DNA from: SIG714 sp964638675 | GTDB lineage: Bacteria; Bacillota; Clostridia; Oscillospirales; CAG-272 | Assembly (NCBI GenBank): GCA_964638675.1 | Contig: CAZXAU010000013.1 | Span: forward strand, 1 to 64,000 | Direction: 5' to 3' | Length of the DNA: 64,000 nt | In this document: piece after piece, positions 34,384-43,359 of the stretch | Layout: each line of letters begins with the position of its first letter | How positions within the stretch are numbered: the first letter of the stretch is position 1 | Made by a program: the position numbers and the translations under genes | The notes under the pieces: model-generated | Databases searched by the model: none | The model's input: the letters and a program-made list of their open reading frames with translations, nothing else | Told to the model about the DNA's origin: nothing

Positions 34384-36106
34384 ATGCATCCTCCTTTCGG
34401 AATTGGCTCTCGTATATTTCCCTGTAGACTTCACATCTGTCGAGAAGTTCATCATGCTTGCCCATGCCTGCGATCCTGCCATCATCAAGCACGATTATTT
34501 TATCAGCATGTCGTATACTTGCCGTTCGCTGTGATACTATAAATACCGTTATCTTATTTCCGAGTAAGGCGATTGATTTTCGCAGTGCGGCATCGGTTGC
34601 GAAATCGAGTGCACTTGCACTGTCATCAAGTATCAGTATTTTGGGATTCTTGACAAGTGCTCTTGCAATTGTGAGTCGTTGACGCTGACCGCCAGAGAGA
34701 TTCCTTCCGCCCTGTTCTACTTCTTCATCAAGCCCTTTCGGCTTTGCCATTACAAACTCTTCCGATTGAGATATCCTGAGTGCCTGAATCAGTTCATCGT
34801 CACTTGCATTTGGATTTCCGTACATCAGATTTGAGCGAATAGTGCCTTTGAAAAGCTGAGCACGCTGCGGCACAGTTCCGACCATTTCTGTGAGCTTGTC
34901 CCTGTCCCATTCCTTTATCGGGCTTCCAAATATCCTAATCTCTCCTGATGTTGCATCGTACATACGGTTAATGAGATTTATCAGCGATGATTTTCCGCTT
35001 CCGGTTCCTCCGATAATACCTATAGTTTCGCCGCGTTTGACCGTAAATGATATATCATTTATGCTCATTTCACCTGCATTCTCATATATCAGAGATACAT
35101 TTTCAAAGCTGACCGCTTCATTGCAGTCTTTGCATTCTGTTTTTGTACCGCTCGTTGTCATGGACGGCTGTATATCGAGGACTGCCGCAACTCTGCTCAT
35201 GCTCGCTGTTGCCTTGCTGAGTGTGACGATCAGATTTGCAAGCTTGACGAGCTCTACGAGTATCTGACTCATATAATTGACAAGTGCGATCACATTACCG
35301 CTCAGGAGAATTCCGCTGTTAACATACCGGGATCCGGCATACAAAATGAAAACTATTCCCGTGTTCACTACAACATATGTCATCGGGTTCATCAGTGACG
35401 AAATCTTTACAACACTTCTTTGCATTCTGATGAGTCGGCTGTTGGCGTCCTTAAAGTCCTGCGTTACTTCATCTTCTTTTCCGAACGCTCTTACCACACG
35501 TATACCAGAAAGGTTTTCTCTTGTCGATTTTGTTACCCCGTCAAGCCTTTGTTGTATTTTTTTATACCCCGGTGATGTTGCCTTCATGATTCCGAAAACG
35601 ATAACCGAAAGTATCGGTATTGCAATGACAAATATCAGTGCGATCTTTGTGTTTATGGTAAATGCCATTATCACTGCACCGAAAACGATAAACGGACTGC
35701 GTAAAAACAGTCTTAAAAAGAGATTCAGACCGTTTTGTATCTGATTGATATCGCTTGTCATTCGTGTGATCAGCGTACTTGAACCTATTTTATCAAGCTC
35801 TGTGGCGCTCAGTGAGCCAATATGTTTGAAAAGTATATGCCTGAGGTCGCCTGCACATCCCGTTGCCGCTTTTGCTGCAAAAAACTGTGCTACAAAACTG
35901 CATATCAGACCTACAATTGCAAGTCCGATAAGCATTAAAGCGGCTATTATTATCACTCTTTTATTGCTCTTTCCGATTCCGTTATCTATCATGTACGCCA
36001 CAATTATCGGCACGAACAAATCAAAAAGTGCTTCAAGCATTTTAAAAAGCGGTGCAAGAAAGCTCTCCTTGCCGTATTTCTTTAACTGACCGAAAAGATA
36101 TTTCAT
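34382..36106 (-). CDS. ABC exporter subunit with degenerate ATPase site
   Basis: The 574-residue half-transporter has six transmembrane helices then an ATPase domain with Walker A GGTGSGKSS and intact signature NLSGGQRQRL. Its Walker B reads LILDDSASALD: the catalytic Glu is Asp, and the switch histidine is replaced (VSQRTAS). These are the marks of the non-catalytic partner in a heterodimeric exporter. It is the first gene of the pair. AGGAGAG precedes the ATG, just after a family A repeat ends. Confidence 0.92.
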   Translation of the reverse strand: MKYLFGQLKKYGKESFLAPLFKMLEALFDLFVPIIVAYMIDNGIGKSNKRVIIIAALMLIGLAIVGLICSFVAQFFAAKAATGCAGDLRHILFKHIGSLSATELDKIGSSTLITRMTSDINQIQNGLNLFLRLFLRSPFIVFGAVIMAFTINTKIALIFVIAIPILSVIVFGIMKATSPGYKKIQQRLDGVTKSTRENLSGIRVVRAFGKEDEVTQDFKDANSRLIRMQRSVVKISSLMNPMTYVVVNTGIVFILYAGSRYVNSGILLSGNVIALVNYMSQILVELVKLANLIVTLSKATASMSRVAAVLDIQPSMTTSGTKTECKDCNEAVSFENVSLIYENAGEMSINDISFTVKRGETIGIIGGTGSGKSSLINLINRMYDATSGEIRIFGSPIKEWDRDKLTEMVGTVPQRAQLFKGTIRSNLMYGNPNASDDELIQALRISQSEEFVMAKPKGLDEEVEQGGRNLSGGQRQRLTIARALVKNPKILILDDSASALDFATDAALRKSIALLGNKITVFIVSQRTASIRHADKIIVLDDGRIAGMGKHDELLDRCEVYREIYESQFRKEDA

Positions 36107-36122
36107 CTGTCTCTCCTTGCGT

Positions 36123-36312
36123 AGTTAGTTTGCGTTTATAGTTGGAGGGACTTTCTGTAGAAAGTTCCTCCGGTGAAATTTTCTGTAGAAAATTTCACCT
36201 TCCCCCATAAAAGACTTTATAAAAGGGGGGATTGGTATAAGGCTTCTGCTAAATATGGATTAAGCCGTAATTTTTGCACTGTAGCCGGCATGTGGGGCCC
36301 CTCCCCACGCGG
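36123..36312 (-). repeat. Family A interspersed repeat, copy 4
   Basis: Full-length copy with GTTAGT at the left and CCCCACGCGG at the right. The hairpins are ACTTTCTGTAGAAAGT and GTGAAATTTTC/GAAAATTTCAC, the second being a compensated variant of the GTGAAGCTTTC hairpin in copies 2, 3 and 6. It sits in the 412-base gap upstream of the ABC operon; the ACTAAC end is 5 bases from its AAGGAG. Confidence 0.87.
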
Positions 36313-36435
36313 TGAAATAAAAAAATATATTTTATTTGCCAAAATAATTCACTTTTTATTATCCGTATTATATACCCTTTTTACTCATTTGTCAACATAT
36401 AGGGTATGAATGATCTGAGTGACTGTATTTACTTC

Positions 36436-36464
36436 TTGACTGAAAAAGAATATTGTGATACAAT
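36436..36464 (+). promoter_or_regulatory. Promoter of NlpC/P60-like lipoprotein
   Basis: -35 TTGACT (36436-36441), 17-base spacer, -10 TACAAT (36459-36464), about 50 bases before the ATG. The remainder of the gap (36313-36435) is AT-rich without other features. Confidence 0.75.
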
Positions 36465-36518
36465 GTGATTGTAAGATCAGAAATTCGGTGTTTAAAACGC
36501 AGGAGATAAAATCGAAAA

Positions 36519-37589
36519 ATGGATAAAAATAAAAAAATTATGAATTTCAAGCTATTGATCTCAATGTTGCTTCTTTTGTCAATGATCTGTTTGTGTGGGT
36601 GCGACTTACAGTCGGCGGAAGGCACTAACACTGCTCCTTCTTCGGAAATTTCGGATACCGTTTCAGACAAGTTGGGAACGAGTGCCCTGCCGTCTGGGGT
36701 TTCGGGCGATTCTCCAATCCCAACACTCTCCGAAACACCCACTGAAACACCTTCTGAGACACCTTATGTAATACCTTCCGAAACGCCCTACGAAACACCT
36801 TCCGAAACACCCTTTCCAGTCACACCTTACCCTTCAGTAAGTGAAACTCCATCAAGTGAAGACCCTTCAAATGAGGATGAGTATAACAAAAGATCTCTTT
36901 TAGGTCTTTTAAAGACCGGCATAATGCCGATGGGAAGTACGTCGTATGTCTGGGGCGGCGGTTGGAACAAAGAAAACACCGGTGCAGGCAAGGAAGCTGT
37001 GACGTTAGGCTTGAGTTCCCGTTGGGCAGAGTTTTCCGCACTTCAGGATAAGGATTACGATTTTCATAAAACAATGTATCAGATTCATGACGGTCTTGAC
37101 TGTTCGGGCTATGTGGGCTGGGTGTTGTACAACACATTTGAATCCGAGGATGGGAAAGATGGCTATGTGATGAAATCTTCCAGGATGGCGGAGAGCTTTT
37201 CCCTTCGTGGATTCGGCGATTATACTCCTGCAGAAGAAGTACACGATTGGCAAGCAGGGGATCTCATGAGCAAGAACGGTCATGTTTGGCTTGCCGTAGG
37301 TATGTGTGATGATGGGAGCGTAGTGATGATGCACTGCACGCCGCCTGGGGTTGTCTTAAGCGGCACGAGGCTTGCCGACGGAAGCGACAGCCTTGCCGTG
37401 GCGCTGGCAGAGAAATATATGAGTGAATATTTTCCGCAATGGTATGAAAAATACCCTTCCTGCGGAAAGGACTGCATTACACTTACACAATCCTCAAGGA
37501 TGCGTTGGAACAGAGAAACGTTGTCCGATGATGAGGGGCTTTCTCTTATGACAGCAGAGAAAGTGTTGGCGTTAATTTTTGATGAATAA
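36519..37589 (+). CDS. Lipoprotein with NlpC/P60-like cysteine peptidase domain
   Basis: The 356-residue protein has a lipoprotein signal (LLLLSMICLCGC, Cys about 28), a flexible Ser/Thr/Pro linker with repeated SETP units (about 69-113), and a C-terminal domain with YVWGGGWN, the Cys-nucleophile motif LDCSGYVGWVLYN and the His-bearing GHVWLAVG. These fit the NlpC/P60 fold that cuts peptidoglycan peptides. It therefore likely acts outside the membrane as a cell-wall hydrolase tethered by lipid. AGGAG precedes the ATG. It stands alone with its own promoter. Confidence 0.85.
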   Translation: MDKNKKIMNFKLLISMLLLLSMICLCGCDLQSAEGTNTAPSSEISDTVSDKLGTSALPSGVSGDSPIPTLSETPTETPSETPYVIPSETPYETPSETPFPVTPYPSVSETPSSEDPSNEDEYNKRSLLGLLKTGIMPMGSTSYVWGGGWNKENTGAGKEAVTLGLSSRWAEFSALQDKDYDFHKTMYQIHDGLDCSGYVGWVLYNTFESEDGKDGYVMKSSRMAESFSLRGFGDYTPAEEVHDWQAGDLMSKNGHVWLAVGMCDDGSVVMMHCTPPGVVLSGTRLADGSDSLAVALAEKYMSEYFPQWYEKYPSCGKDCITLTQSSRMRWNRETLSDDEGLSLMTAEKVLALIFDE

Positions 37590-37698
37590 CCGTATAGGAT
37601 GAATTTTCTTAAAAGTTTTTAAGAAAACTCCGATATGATATTTATATAAAACTACTGATTGTGTCACAATAAAACATCAATTTATAAATAAAAATAAG

Positions 37699-37745
37699 TC
37701 AACAGCAGACAAACCGTTTATTACTGCGGTGTGTCTGCTGTTACT
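37699..37745 (-). terminator. Terminator overlapping the end of the 37721 gene
   Basis: AACAGCAGACA pairs with TGTCTGCTGTT around the stop codon at 37721; on the minus strand GACTTATTTTTATTT follows. The right arm lies in the coding end of the lipoprotein gene. A separate AT hairpin (TTTTCTTAAA/TTTAAGAAAA, 37603-37630) ends the NlpC/P60 gene on the plus strand. Confidence 0.7.
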
Positions 37746-38299
37746 GTTATTATGATCTCAAATCCTCCGTTGGCGGCTCGGTTCATTTTGCAGTATACGA
37801 AAGAGCTGTCATTGCCATTTGATTTTTTCGGTATTTTTATCTGCTTTTGTTCTGAATACAGTATTTTTCCTGCAAGTGTTGATATCTCGTTGTTATCAAG
37901 CGGTTCATCTGACAATATCGGGGATATAACGGTAGCCGCATATATGACTGCTTCATTGAATTTTTCATCGCTTGTCAGTGTTTCGGCATAGCTTGACCCG
38001 GTGCTCACTTCAATACTGTATATCTTGCCTTCTATTGTGGTCAATGCAACGATGAACAGTCGGTCAAATGCCGCAAATCCGCATACTCCGTTGTCGCCTT
38101 CCGATAGTTTTATGCGTGAAAAGCCAAGCTCTGTTGCAATTGTATTATATCTTGAGATATATTCATCTGCATTTCCGATGGGTAATATTTCTTCAACCGC
38201 ATCTTCAACCGCACATGATGTGATTGCATGAAATGTCAGTATCATAAGTATAAACGACAGAACAAGCTTAACATTACATGACTTATGCCGTTCAGACAT
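37721..38299 (-). CDS. Small predicted lipoprotein, unknown function
   Basis: The 192-residue protein has a basic start, a hydrophobic stretch and the lipobox-like AITSC (Cys about 29), then a mixed alpha/beta domain rich in acidic residues. No family recognised. It overlaps the end of the phosphatase-like gene by 8 bases, so translation is probably coupled and the two may work together. A terminator hairpin overlaps its stop. Confidence 0.6.
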   Translation of the reverse strand: MSERHKSCNVKLVLSFILMILTFHAITSCAVEDAVEEILPIGNADEYISRYNTIATELGFSRIKLSEGDNGVCGFAAFDRLFIVALTTIEGKIYSIEVSTGSSYAETLTSDEKFNEAVIYAATVISPILSDEPLDNNEISTLAGKILYSEQKQIKIPKKSNGNDSSFVYCKMNRAANGGFEIIITVTADTPQ

Positions 38300-38978
38300 A
38301 AAATTCCTTCATATCATTCAGACGCATACAGCAAGGCTGTCTGTTTTCAGCATGATTGAGAATGATGTTTTTGCCTATTGTGCAGATCTTGCCCTCGAAT
38401 TCTTCATCAGGTGTGAAGTCGTCAATATCTCCGCATACGATATACTTGTTTTTGTCCGGAAATTCATCAACTGTCGGATCAAAATCGCCGTCTGTCAATT
38501 CTTCTGCGCTATAGTCAAATGCATCTTTTTCATTTAAAAATCCGCCAAGTCCTTTTGCCGAGAGAATAAATGTTTTTCCGTCTGTCTTGATCTCATCTAC
38601 AAGTGTGAATTCTTCGGAGAGATATTCGAGAACATACTCCTTGTCCTCGTCACTTTCCAGCTTCATAAAGGCGTTGGCACACGCAAATCCGCCTTTTGTA
38701 AACCATTTTGCCATCTCTTCTCGAATTGATTCGTCCGGCTTTTCTTTTGAATTGTTTATTACCGAAAGAAATCTTGCGGCATCAATTTCGCTCTTTGCGG
38801 CTATCGGAAATATATTTTCCGCATTCATTGCATCAAGCAGAATATCCATTCCGCCTTCTCCGCCGCAAATTACATTACCCAGCAAAAAAAGATCGTCATC
38901 CTTCTTTAGCTTGATCTTGCCTATCAGTGCTTTATATGCATCAAAATTTCCGCGAATTCCGCTCATTACGTATATCAT
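38292..38978 (-). CDS. Calcineurin-like phosphatase fold protein lacking metal ligands
   Basis: The 228-residue protein aligns by eye with serine/threonine phosphatases of the diadenosine tetraphosphatase type (usual motifs SDIHG, LGDVIDRG, GNHE). Here they read SGIRG (6-10), LGNVICGG (33-40) and AAKSE (60-64), and the late GH motif is CGD. All first-shell Asp, His and Asn residues but Glu64 are replaced. The protein is thus probably inactive as a metallophosphatase and may bind a ligand or partner. The overlapping lipoprotein gene is its only clear neighbour. AAGGAGA precedes the ATG next to a family A repeat end. Confidence 0.75.
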   Translation of the reverse strand: MIYVMSGIRGNFDAYKALIGKIKLKKDDDLFLLGNVICGGEGGMDILLDAMNAENIFPIAAKSEIDAARFLSVINNSKEKPDESIREEMAKWFTKGGFACANAFMKLESDEDKEYVLEYLSEEFTLVDEIKTDGKTFILSAKGLGGFLNEKDAFDYSAEELTDGDFDPTVDEFPDKNKYIVCGDIDDFTPDEEFEGKICTIGKNIILNHAENRQPCCMRLNDMKEFYV

Positions 38979-39000
38979 ATATCTGTATTCTCCTTTTGAT

Positions 39001-39095
39001 AGTTAGTTTGCGTTTGGTAGTCGGGGAATCTTTTTGAAAAAAAGTTCTCTTGTGCCGCTTCAAAGACTTTTTTAAATGGGTGGGGCTGTTATACT
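39001..39095 (-). repeat. Family A interspersed repeat, copy 5 (truncated)
   Basis: AGTTAGTTTGCGTTT, GGGGAATCTTTTT/AAAAAAGTTCT, CTTCAAAGACTTTTTTAAA and GGGTGGGGCTGTTAT match the left half of the family; the GCCGGCATGTGGGG end is missing. The ACTAAC end lies just before the AAAGGAG of the phosphatase-like gene. Confidence 0.7.
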
Positions 39096-39178
39096 TGTTT
39101 AATTTCTCTACCGTTCATTCTAACATATTTCAATGCAAAAATCAATCGAAAAAAACTATATTTATAATTTTTGTTTTA

Positions 39179-39210
39179 AAAAACTGTTACCCAAAGGCAA
39201 CAGTTTTTCA
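39179..39210. terminator. Bidirectional terminator downstream of kbl
   Basis: AAACTGTTACC-CAAA-GGCAACAGTTTTT forms a stem with T tracts in both directions (TTTTTCATTTT plus; TTTTTTAAAAC minus), 50 bases after the kbl stop. Confidence 0.85.
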
Positions 39211-39257
39211 TTTTAAGATTATTGATCTTATTTTGTTATGATAATGGGGACTTCCGA

Positions 39258-40466
39258 TTATTCGGCTGCTTTATCCTCTTCTTCAAGCTGGCGGCGTGCT
39301 TCAATGAAGCATTTGACTGCAAACTGAAGATCTTCGGGAGTGTGAGCTGCCGAAACCTGTGTTCTGATTCTTGCTTTGCCCTTCGGAACTACAGGATATG
39401 TGAACGATACTGCATAAATTCCGAGCTCATACAGCTTCTGAGCCATTCTTGCGGCAAGGTGCTCGTCATAGAGCATTACGGGAACGCAGGGGTGTGTTCC
39501 GGGAATAATGTCGAAGCCGGCATCTTCAAGTGCTTTACGGTAATCGCTTACTATACTCTCAAGGTAGTCACGCTTTGATGTATCCTTTTCGAGCATATTG
39601 AGTGTTGTAATTGTTGCTTCGCAGATCGAAGGAGCGAGAGTATTTGAGAAGAGGTAGGGGCGTGAACGCTGACGGAGAAGATCGATTATCTCCTTACGTC
39701 CTGTTGTGAATCCGCCTGATGCACCGCCGAGTGCCTTTCCGAATGTACCTGTGATAACATCAACTCTGCCCATAACTCCGCAGTAGTCTGTTGATCCTCT
39801 GCCGCGTTTTCCGACAAATCCGCTTGCGTGCGAGTCATCGACCATAACAAGTGCGTTGTATTTGTCTGCGAGATCGCATACGCCCTTGAGGTTTGCAATG
39901 ATTCCGTCCATCGAGAATACGCCGTCTGTAGCGATCATCTTGATCCTTGCACCCTTTTCGTCAGCTTCCTTGAGCTTTGCTTCGAGATCTGCCATATCGT
40001 TGTTCTTGTAACGATATCTTGCAGCTTTGCAAAGACGAACGCCGTCGATTATCGATGCATGGTTGAGTTCGTCCGAAATGATAGCATCCTCTGCTGTGAG
40101 GAGTGTTTCAAAAAGTCCGCCGTTTGCATCAAAGCATGATGAATAGAGTATTGTGTCTTCTGTTTCAAAGAATTCCGAAACCTTAGCTTCGAGCTGTTTG
40201 TGGATATCCTGTGTTCCGCAGATGAAACGAACCGATGCAAGTCCGTATCCGTGCTTATCATAAGCAGACTTTGCAGCTTCGATAAGTTCGGGATTATCTG
40301 CGAGTCCGAGGTAGTTGTTTGCACACATATTGAGCAGCTTTTTGCCGTCTGCATAAATGTATGCACTCTGAGGTGTGGTTATAATTCTTTCGCATTTTTC
40401 AACGCCTGACGCCTTGATTCCTGCGAGCTGTTCGCGGTAATAAGCGAGAACTTCTGTTTTGTTCAT
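39258..40466 (-). CDS. kbl: Glycine C-acetyltransferase (2-amino-3-ketobutyrate CoA ligase)
   Basis: The 402-residue PLP enzyme cleaves 2-amino-3-ketobutyrate with CoA to glycine and acetyl-CoA, completing threonine breakdown after Tdh. The PLP lysine lies in TGTFGKALGGASGG, with VDDSHASGFVG and IATDGVFSMDG typical of alpha-oxoamine synthases. The ATG at 40466 is chosen because AAGGGA lies 7 bases before it; an earlier ATG adds 8 residues. It is the second gene of the tdh-kbl operon (72 bases apart), with a terminator after it. Confidence 0.95.
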   Translation of the reverse strand: MNKTEVLAYYREQLAGIKASGVEKCERIITTPQSAYIYADGKKLLNMCANNYLGLADNPELIEAAKSAYDKHGYGLASVRFICGTQDIHKQLEAKVSEFFETEDTILYSSCFDANGGLFETLLTAEDAIISDELNHASIIDGVRLCKAARYRYKNNDMADLEAKLKEADEKGARIKMIATDGVFSMDGIIANLKGVCDLADKYNALVMVDDSHASGFVGKRGRGSTDYCGVMGRVDVITGTFGKALGGASGGFTTGRKEIIDLLRQRSRPYLFSNTLAPSICEATITTLNMLEKDTSKRDYLESIVSDYRKALEDAGFDIIPGTHPCVPVMLYDEHLAARMAQKLYELGIYAVSFTYPVVPKGKARIRTQVSAAHTPEDLQFAVKCFIEARRQLEEEDKAAE

Positions 40467-40538
40467 AATGTATTCCCTTCTTACATTCAAAAGTATGTAG
40501 TACTATTATAATACGATTTTTAATTTACAGTGGCTGTT

Positions 40539-41588
40539 TTATTCCGAAAGAACAGACCAGTCGAGAATGACCTTTCCTGAGTTGCCTGAGATCATTGCAT
40601 CAAAGCCCTTCTGCCATTCTGTGATGGGGAAGCGATGCGTAACTATTTTATCGAGCGGGAAACCTGCTTCGACCATGGCGGTCATCTTATACCATGTTTC
40701 GTACATTTCTCTTCCGTAGATACCCTTGAGCTTGAGACCGTTCCATATGATCTTATTGATCGGAATTTCTGTCATCATTCTGCCCTGAATTCCGAGCAGT
40801 GCGATTCTTCCGCCGTTTGCCATTGAATCGATAAGCTGATTGAGGGCAAAACGGTTACCCGACATTTCCATACCGACATCGAAGCCTTCAACAATTCCGA
40901 GATCCTTCATTACTGCATTCAGATCTTCTTTTCCTGTGTTTACTGTTGTAACTCCGAATTCCTTTGCGAGTGAAAGGCGGTAGTCGTTAAGGTCTGTGAT
41001 AACTACATTTCTTGCACCCGAGAATTTTGCGATTCCGGCTGCCATGATACCGATAGGACCTGCGCCTGTAATAAGAACATCCTCACCGAGTGTATTGAAT
41101 GAGAGGGCTGTATGTGAAGCGTTTCCGAACGGATCGAATATAGAGTAAAGCTCTTCGGGAATCTTCTCCGAGCAGCTGATTACATTGCTTTCGGGAATTA
41201 CGAGATACTGTGCAAATGCTCCGTTACGGTTTACTCCGACACCGAGTGTATTGCGGCAGAGATGGCCTTTACCCGAACGGCAGTTACGGCATTTGCCGCA
41301 GACGATGTGACCTTCACCCGAAACGATTTCACCCACTTTGTGTGAATGAACGTTTTTACCCACTTCAACGATCTCACCGACATATTCATGTCCGGCTGTC
41401 GTTTCGAGCTTGATGGTATTCTGTGCCCATTCGTTCCACTGATAGATATGTACATCTGTTCCGCAAATAGCGGTCTTGTGAATTTTAATTTTAACGTCGT
41501 TGTCACCGACGGTCGGAATCTCTACCTGTTTCCAGGTGAGTCCTTCTTCTGCCTTGTCTTTTACAAGCGCCCACATTTTTTCAGACAT
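40539..41588 (-). CDS. tdh: L-threonine 3-dehydrogenase
   Basis: The 349-residue zinc-containing medium-chain dehydrogenase oxidises threonine to 2-amino-3-ketobutyrate with NAD+. The catalytic zinc ligands are in KTAICGTDVHIYQWNEW and GHEYVGEIVEVG; the structural zinc loop is CGKCRNCRSGKGHLC; the nucleotide-binding motif is GAGPIGIMAAG. AGAGG precedes the ATG at 41588 (MSEKMWALVK); the longer frame to 41690 crosses the promoter. It is the first gene of tdh-kbl. Confidence 0.96.
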   Translation of the reverse strand: MSEKMWALVKDKAEEGLTWKQVEIPTVGDNDVKIKIHKTAICGTDVHIYQWNEWAQNTIKLETTAGHEYVGEIVEVGKNVHSHKVGEIVSGEGHIVCGKCRNCRSGKGHLCRNTLGVGVNRNGAFAQYLVIPESNVISCSEKIPEELYSIFDPFGNASHTALSFNTLGEDVLITGAGPIGIMAAGIAKFSGARNVVITDLNDYRLSLAKEFGVTTVNTGKEDLNAVMKDLGIVEGFDVGMEMSGNRFALNQLIDSMANGGRIALLGIQGRMMTEIPINKIIWNGLKLKGIYGREMYETWYKMTAMVEAGFPLDKIVTHRFPITEWQKGFDAMISGNSGKVILDWSVLSE

Positions 41589-41661
41589 GTTATTTACCTC
41601 TTTTTGTATCGTTTCTAAATTGTTATTTCGGATCAGAACGATTCGAGTCTTTACAAAGTAA

Positions 41662-41690
41662 ATTATACTCGTTTTTTGCGCAAATGTCAA
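41662..41690 (-). promoter_or_regulatory. Promoter of tdh-kbl
   Basis: Minus-strand perfect -35 TTGACA (41690-41685), 17-base spacer, perfect -10 TATAAT (41667-41662). About 25 bases upstream lies an inverted repeat TGTCGAA/TTCGACA (about 41715-41751) that could bind a regulator. The rest of the 394-base gap holds the MATE terminator. Confidence 0.85.
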
Positions 41691-41877
41691 TACTTTTTAA
41701 AATATTTCACCCGCTGTCGAACACATATTTACATTGTGAAGTTTCGACACCCCTCACCTTGGCTCACTTACCGCCAATAATCTGACATATGTGACATATT
41801 GATTACCGATAGCGTTTATATGCATTTGTTTTTTGCTGAGATCCTGATTGATACCAGTGCATTATCGGATATTGAAA

Positions 41878-41903
41878 AACCGCACCCGTTTCCGGGTGCG
41901 GTC
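41878..41903 (-). terminator. Terminator of the MATE-side operon
   Basis: ACCGCACCCG-GAA-ACGGGTGCGGT read on the minus strand is a perfect GC stem followed by TTTTTC, 80 bases beyond the MATE stop. Confidence 0.85.
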
Positions 41904-41982
41904 GAAATATAGTAACATTTCAGATTTTAAGAAAAATCTTAATCTGATTTAACCTCTATATTCTGGTTTAAAATATCTGATT

Positions 41983-43353
41983 TCATCCGTCAGCTTTGCA
42001 TTTGAGCTTTTTATATGTCAGAGTACATGAAATGAAATGTGCAAATGATGTCAGAATCCATGATATGGGGTATGACATATACAAAACGGTGATGCTGTCG
42101 GGATAGATCTTACAGACTGTATATATCCACACGATTCTGAAAAGACATGATCCTACCAGTGATATCACCATTGGCAGTATCGAGCGTCCCATTCCCCGTG
42201 AGATTCCGCAACCGACATCCATGACTCCGCAAAGAAAATATGTTGTCGTTATTACAGACATTCTGACAAGTGCGGCATTGATTATATTTTCATCGTGTCC
42301 CGAGTAAATTCCGAGAAGCGGACGGGCGAATATAAGGGCTATTGCAGACATTGTAATGCCTACAACGCATACGCAACCCAAACACAACGCTGATATTTTA
42401 GGTATGTTTTTCTTTTTTCCTTTGCCCAGACTTTGACCTATGAACGTAAGTGCCGTATGATACAGTGCGTTCATTGATATATAAACAAAGCTTTCTATAT
42501 TTGCCGCCGCTGAATTTCCCTCGATCGTGATATCTCCGAACGAGTTTACTGTTGATTGGATCAGAACATTGGACAGGGCAAAAAGCGTACCCTGCATTCC
42601 TGCCGGAATACCAATTGAAATGATCTGACGCAGGTTTTCAGGGTGGATCTTCAGTTTTTTCGGATCGAATTTACAGCAATCATCAAGCTTCATCATGTGG
42701 TGAAGAATGAGAGCGAGCGCAAAATACTGCGAGATCGTGGTTGCAATTCCGACTCCGACAGCCGAAAGACCGAGGAAATAGACCATTATGAAATTGAATA
42801 AAACATTTGAAAGTCCGGATATTGCAAGAAAGATCAGCGGATTACGTGTGTCACCCTTTGAACGGAGAGCCGCCGCAAGATAATTGTATATTATGTTTGC
42901 CGGGACTCCGACGAAGTATGCCTTCATGTAGGGTACTGCTTCCTTTAGCAGGTTAGGTGTTGTACCCATGAGTTGGAGCAGGGGAGATGCAAAAATAAAA
43001 CCGAATATTCCGATAAATACTCCGCACACTGCGGCGAAAAGTACCGATGTATGTATTGTTTTTTCTATATTTCCGTGATTTCCCGAGCCAAAGTCTTTTG
43101 CCACGAGAACGGCAGTTCCCACAGACAGCCCGAAAAAAAGATTGACTATAAGTGCAATCAGAGATCCGCATGCTCCGACGGCTCCCATCGCTTCGCCGCT
43201 TGAGAAGTATCCGACGACAAGCATATCAGCCGCATTGTATAATGTTTGCAGCAGTCCTGTCAGTATGACAGGTATTGTGTATACTATAATTTTGGGCAGC
43301 AGAGGTTCGGATGTAAGGTCAAGATCCTTCTGCTGCCACATTGTATTGCTCAT
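41983..43353 (-). CDS. MATE-family multidrug or metabolite exporter
   Basis: The 456-residue protein has about 12 hydrophobic helices in two similar halves, beginning PLLPKIIVYTIPVILTGLLQTLYNAADMLVVGYF, the hallmark of MATE exporters driven by Na+ or H+. Length is typical. It begins 6 bases after the flavoprotein gene stop, so the two are coexpressed. Substrate unknown. Confidence 0.93.
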   Translation of the reverse strand: MSNTMWQQKDLDLTSEPLLPKIIVYTIPVILTGLLQTLYNAADMLVVGYFSSGEAMGAVGACGSLIALIVNLFFGLSVGTAVLVAKDFGSGNHGNIEKTIHTSVLFAAVCGVFIGIFGFIFASPLLQLMGTTPNLLKEAVPYMKAYFVGVPANIIYNYLAAALRSKGDTRNPLIFLAISGLSNVLFNFIMVYFLGLSAVGVGIATTISQYFALALILHHMMKLDDCCKFDPKKLKIHPENLRQIISIGIPAGMQGTLFALSNVLIQSTVNSFGDITIEGNSAAANIESFVYISMNALYHTALTFIGQSLGKGKKKNIPKISALCLGCVCVVGITMSAIALIFARPLLGIYSGHDENIINAALVRMSVITTTYFLCGVMDVGCGISRGMGRSILPMVISLVGSCLFRIVWIYTVCKIYPDSITVLYMSYPISWILTSFAHFISCTLTYKKLKCKADG

Positions 43354-43359
43354 TGTATT

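Noticed and set aside
36173..36409. Plus-strand ORF over family A copy 4
   Set aside because: It is a translation of the repeat element; the frame is not kept in other copies.
36750..36830. Possible CRISPR-like array in the SETP tract
   Set aside because: The short repeats are in-frame codon repeats of a proline-rich linker, with no spacers of constant size.
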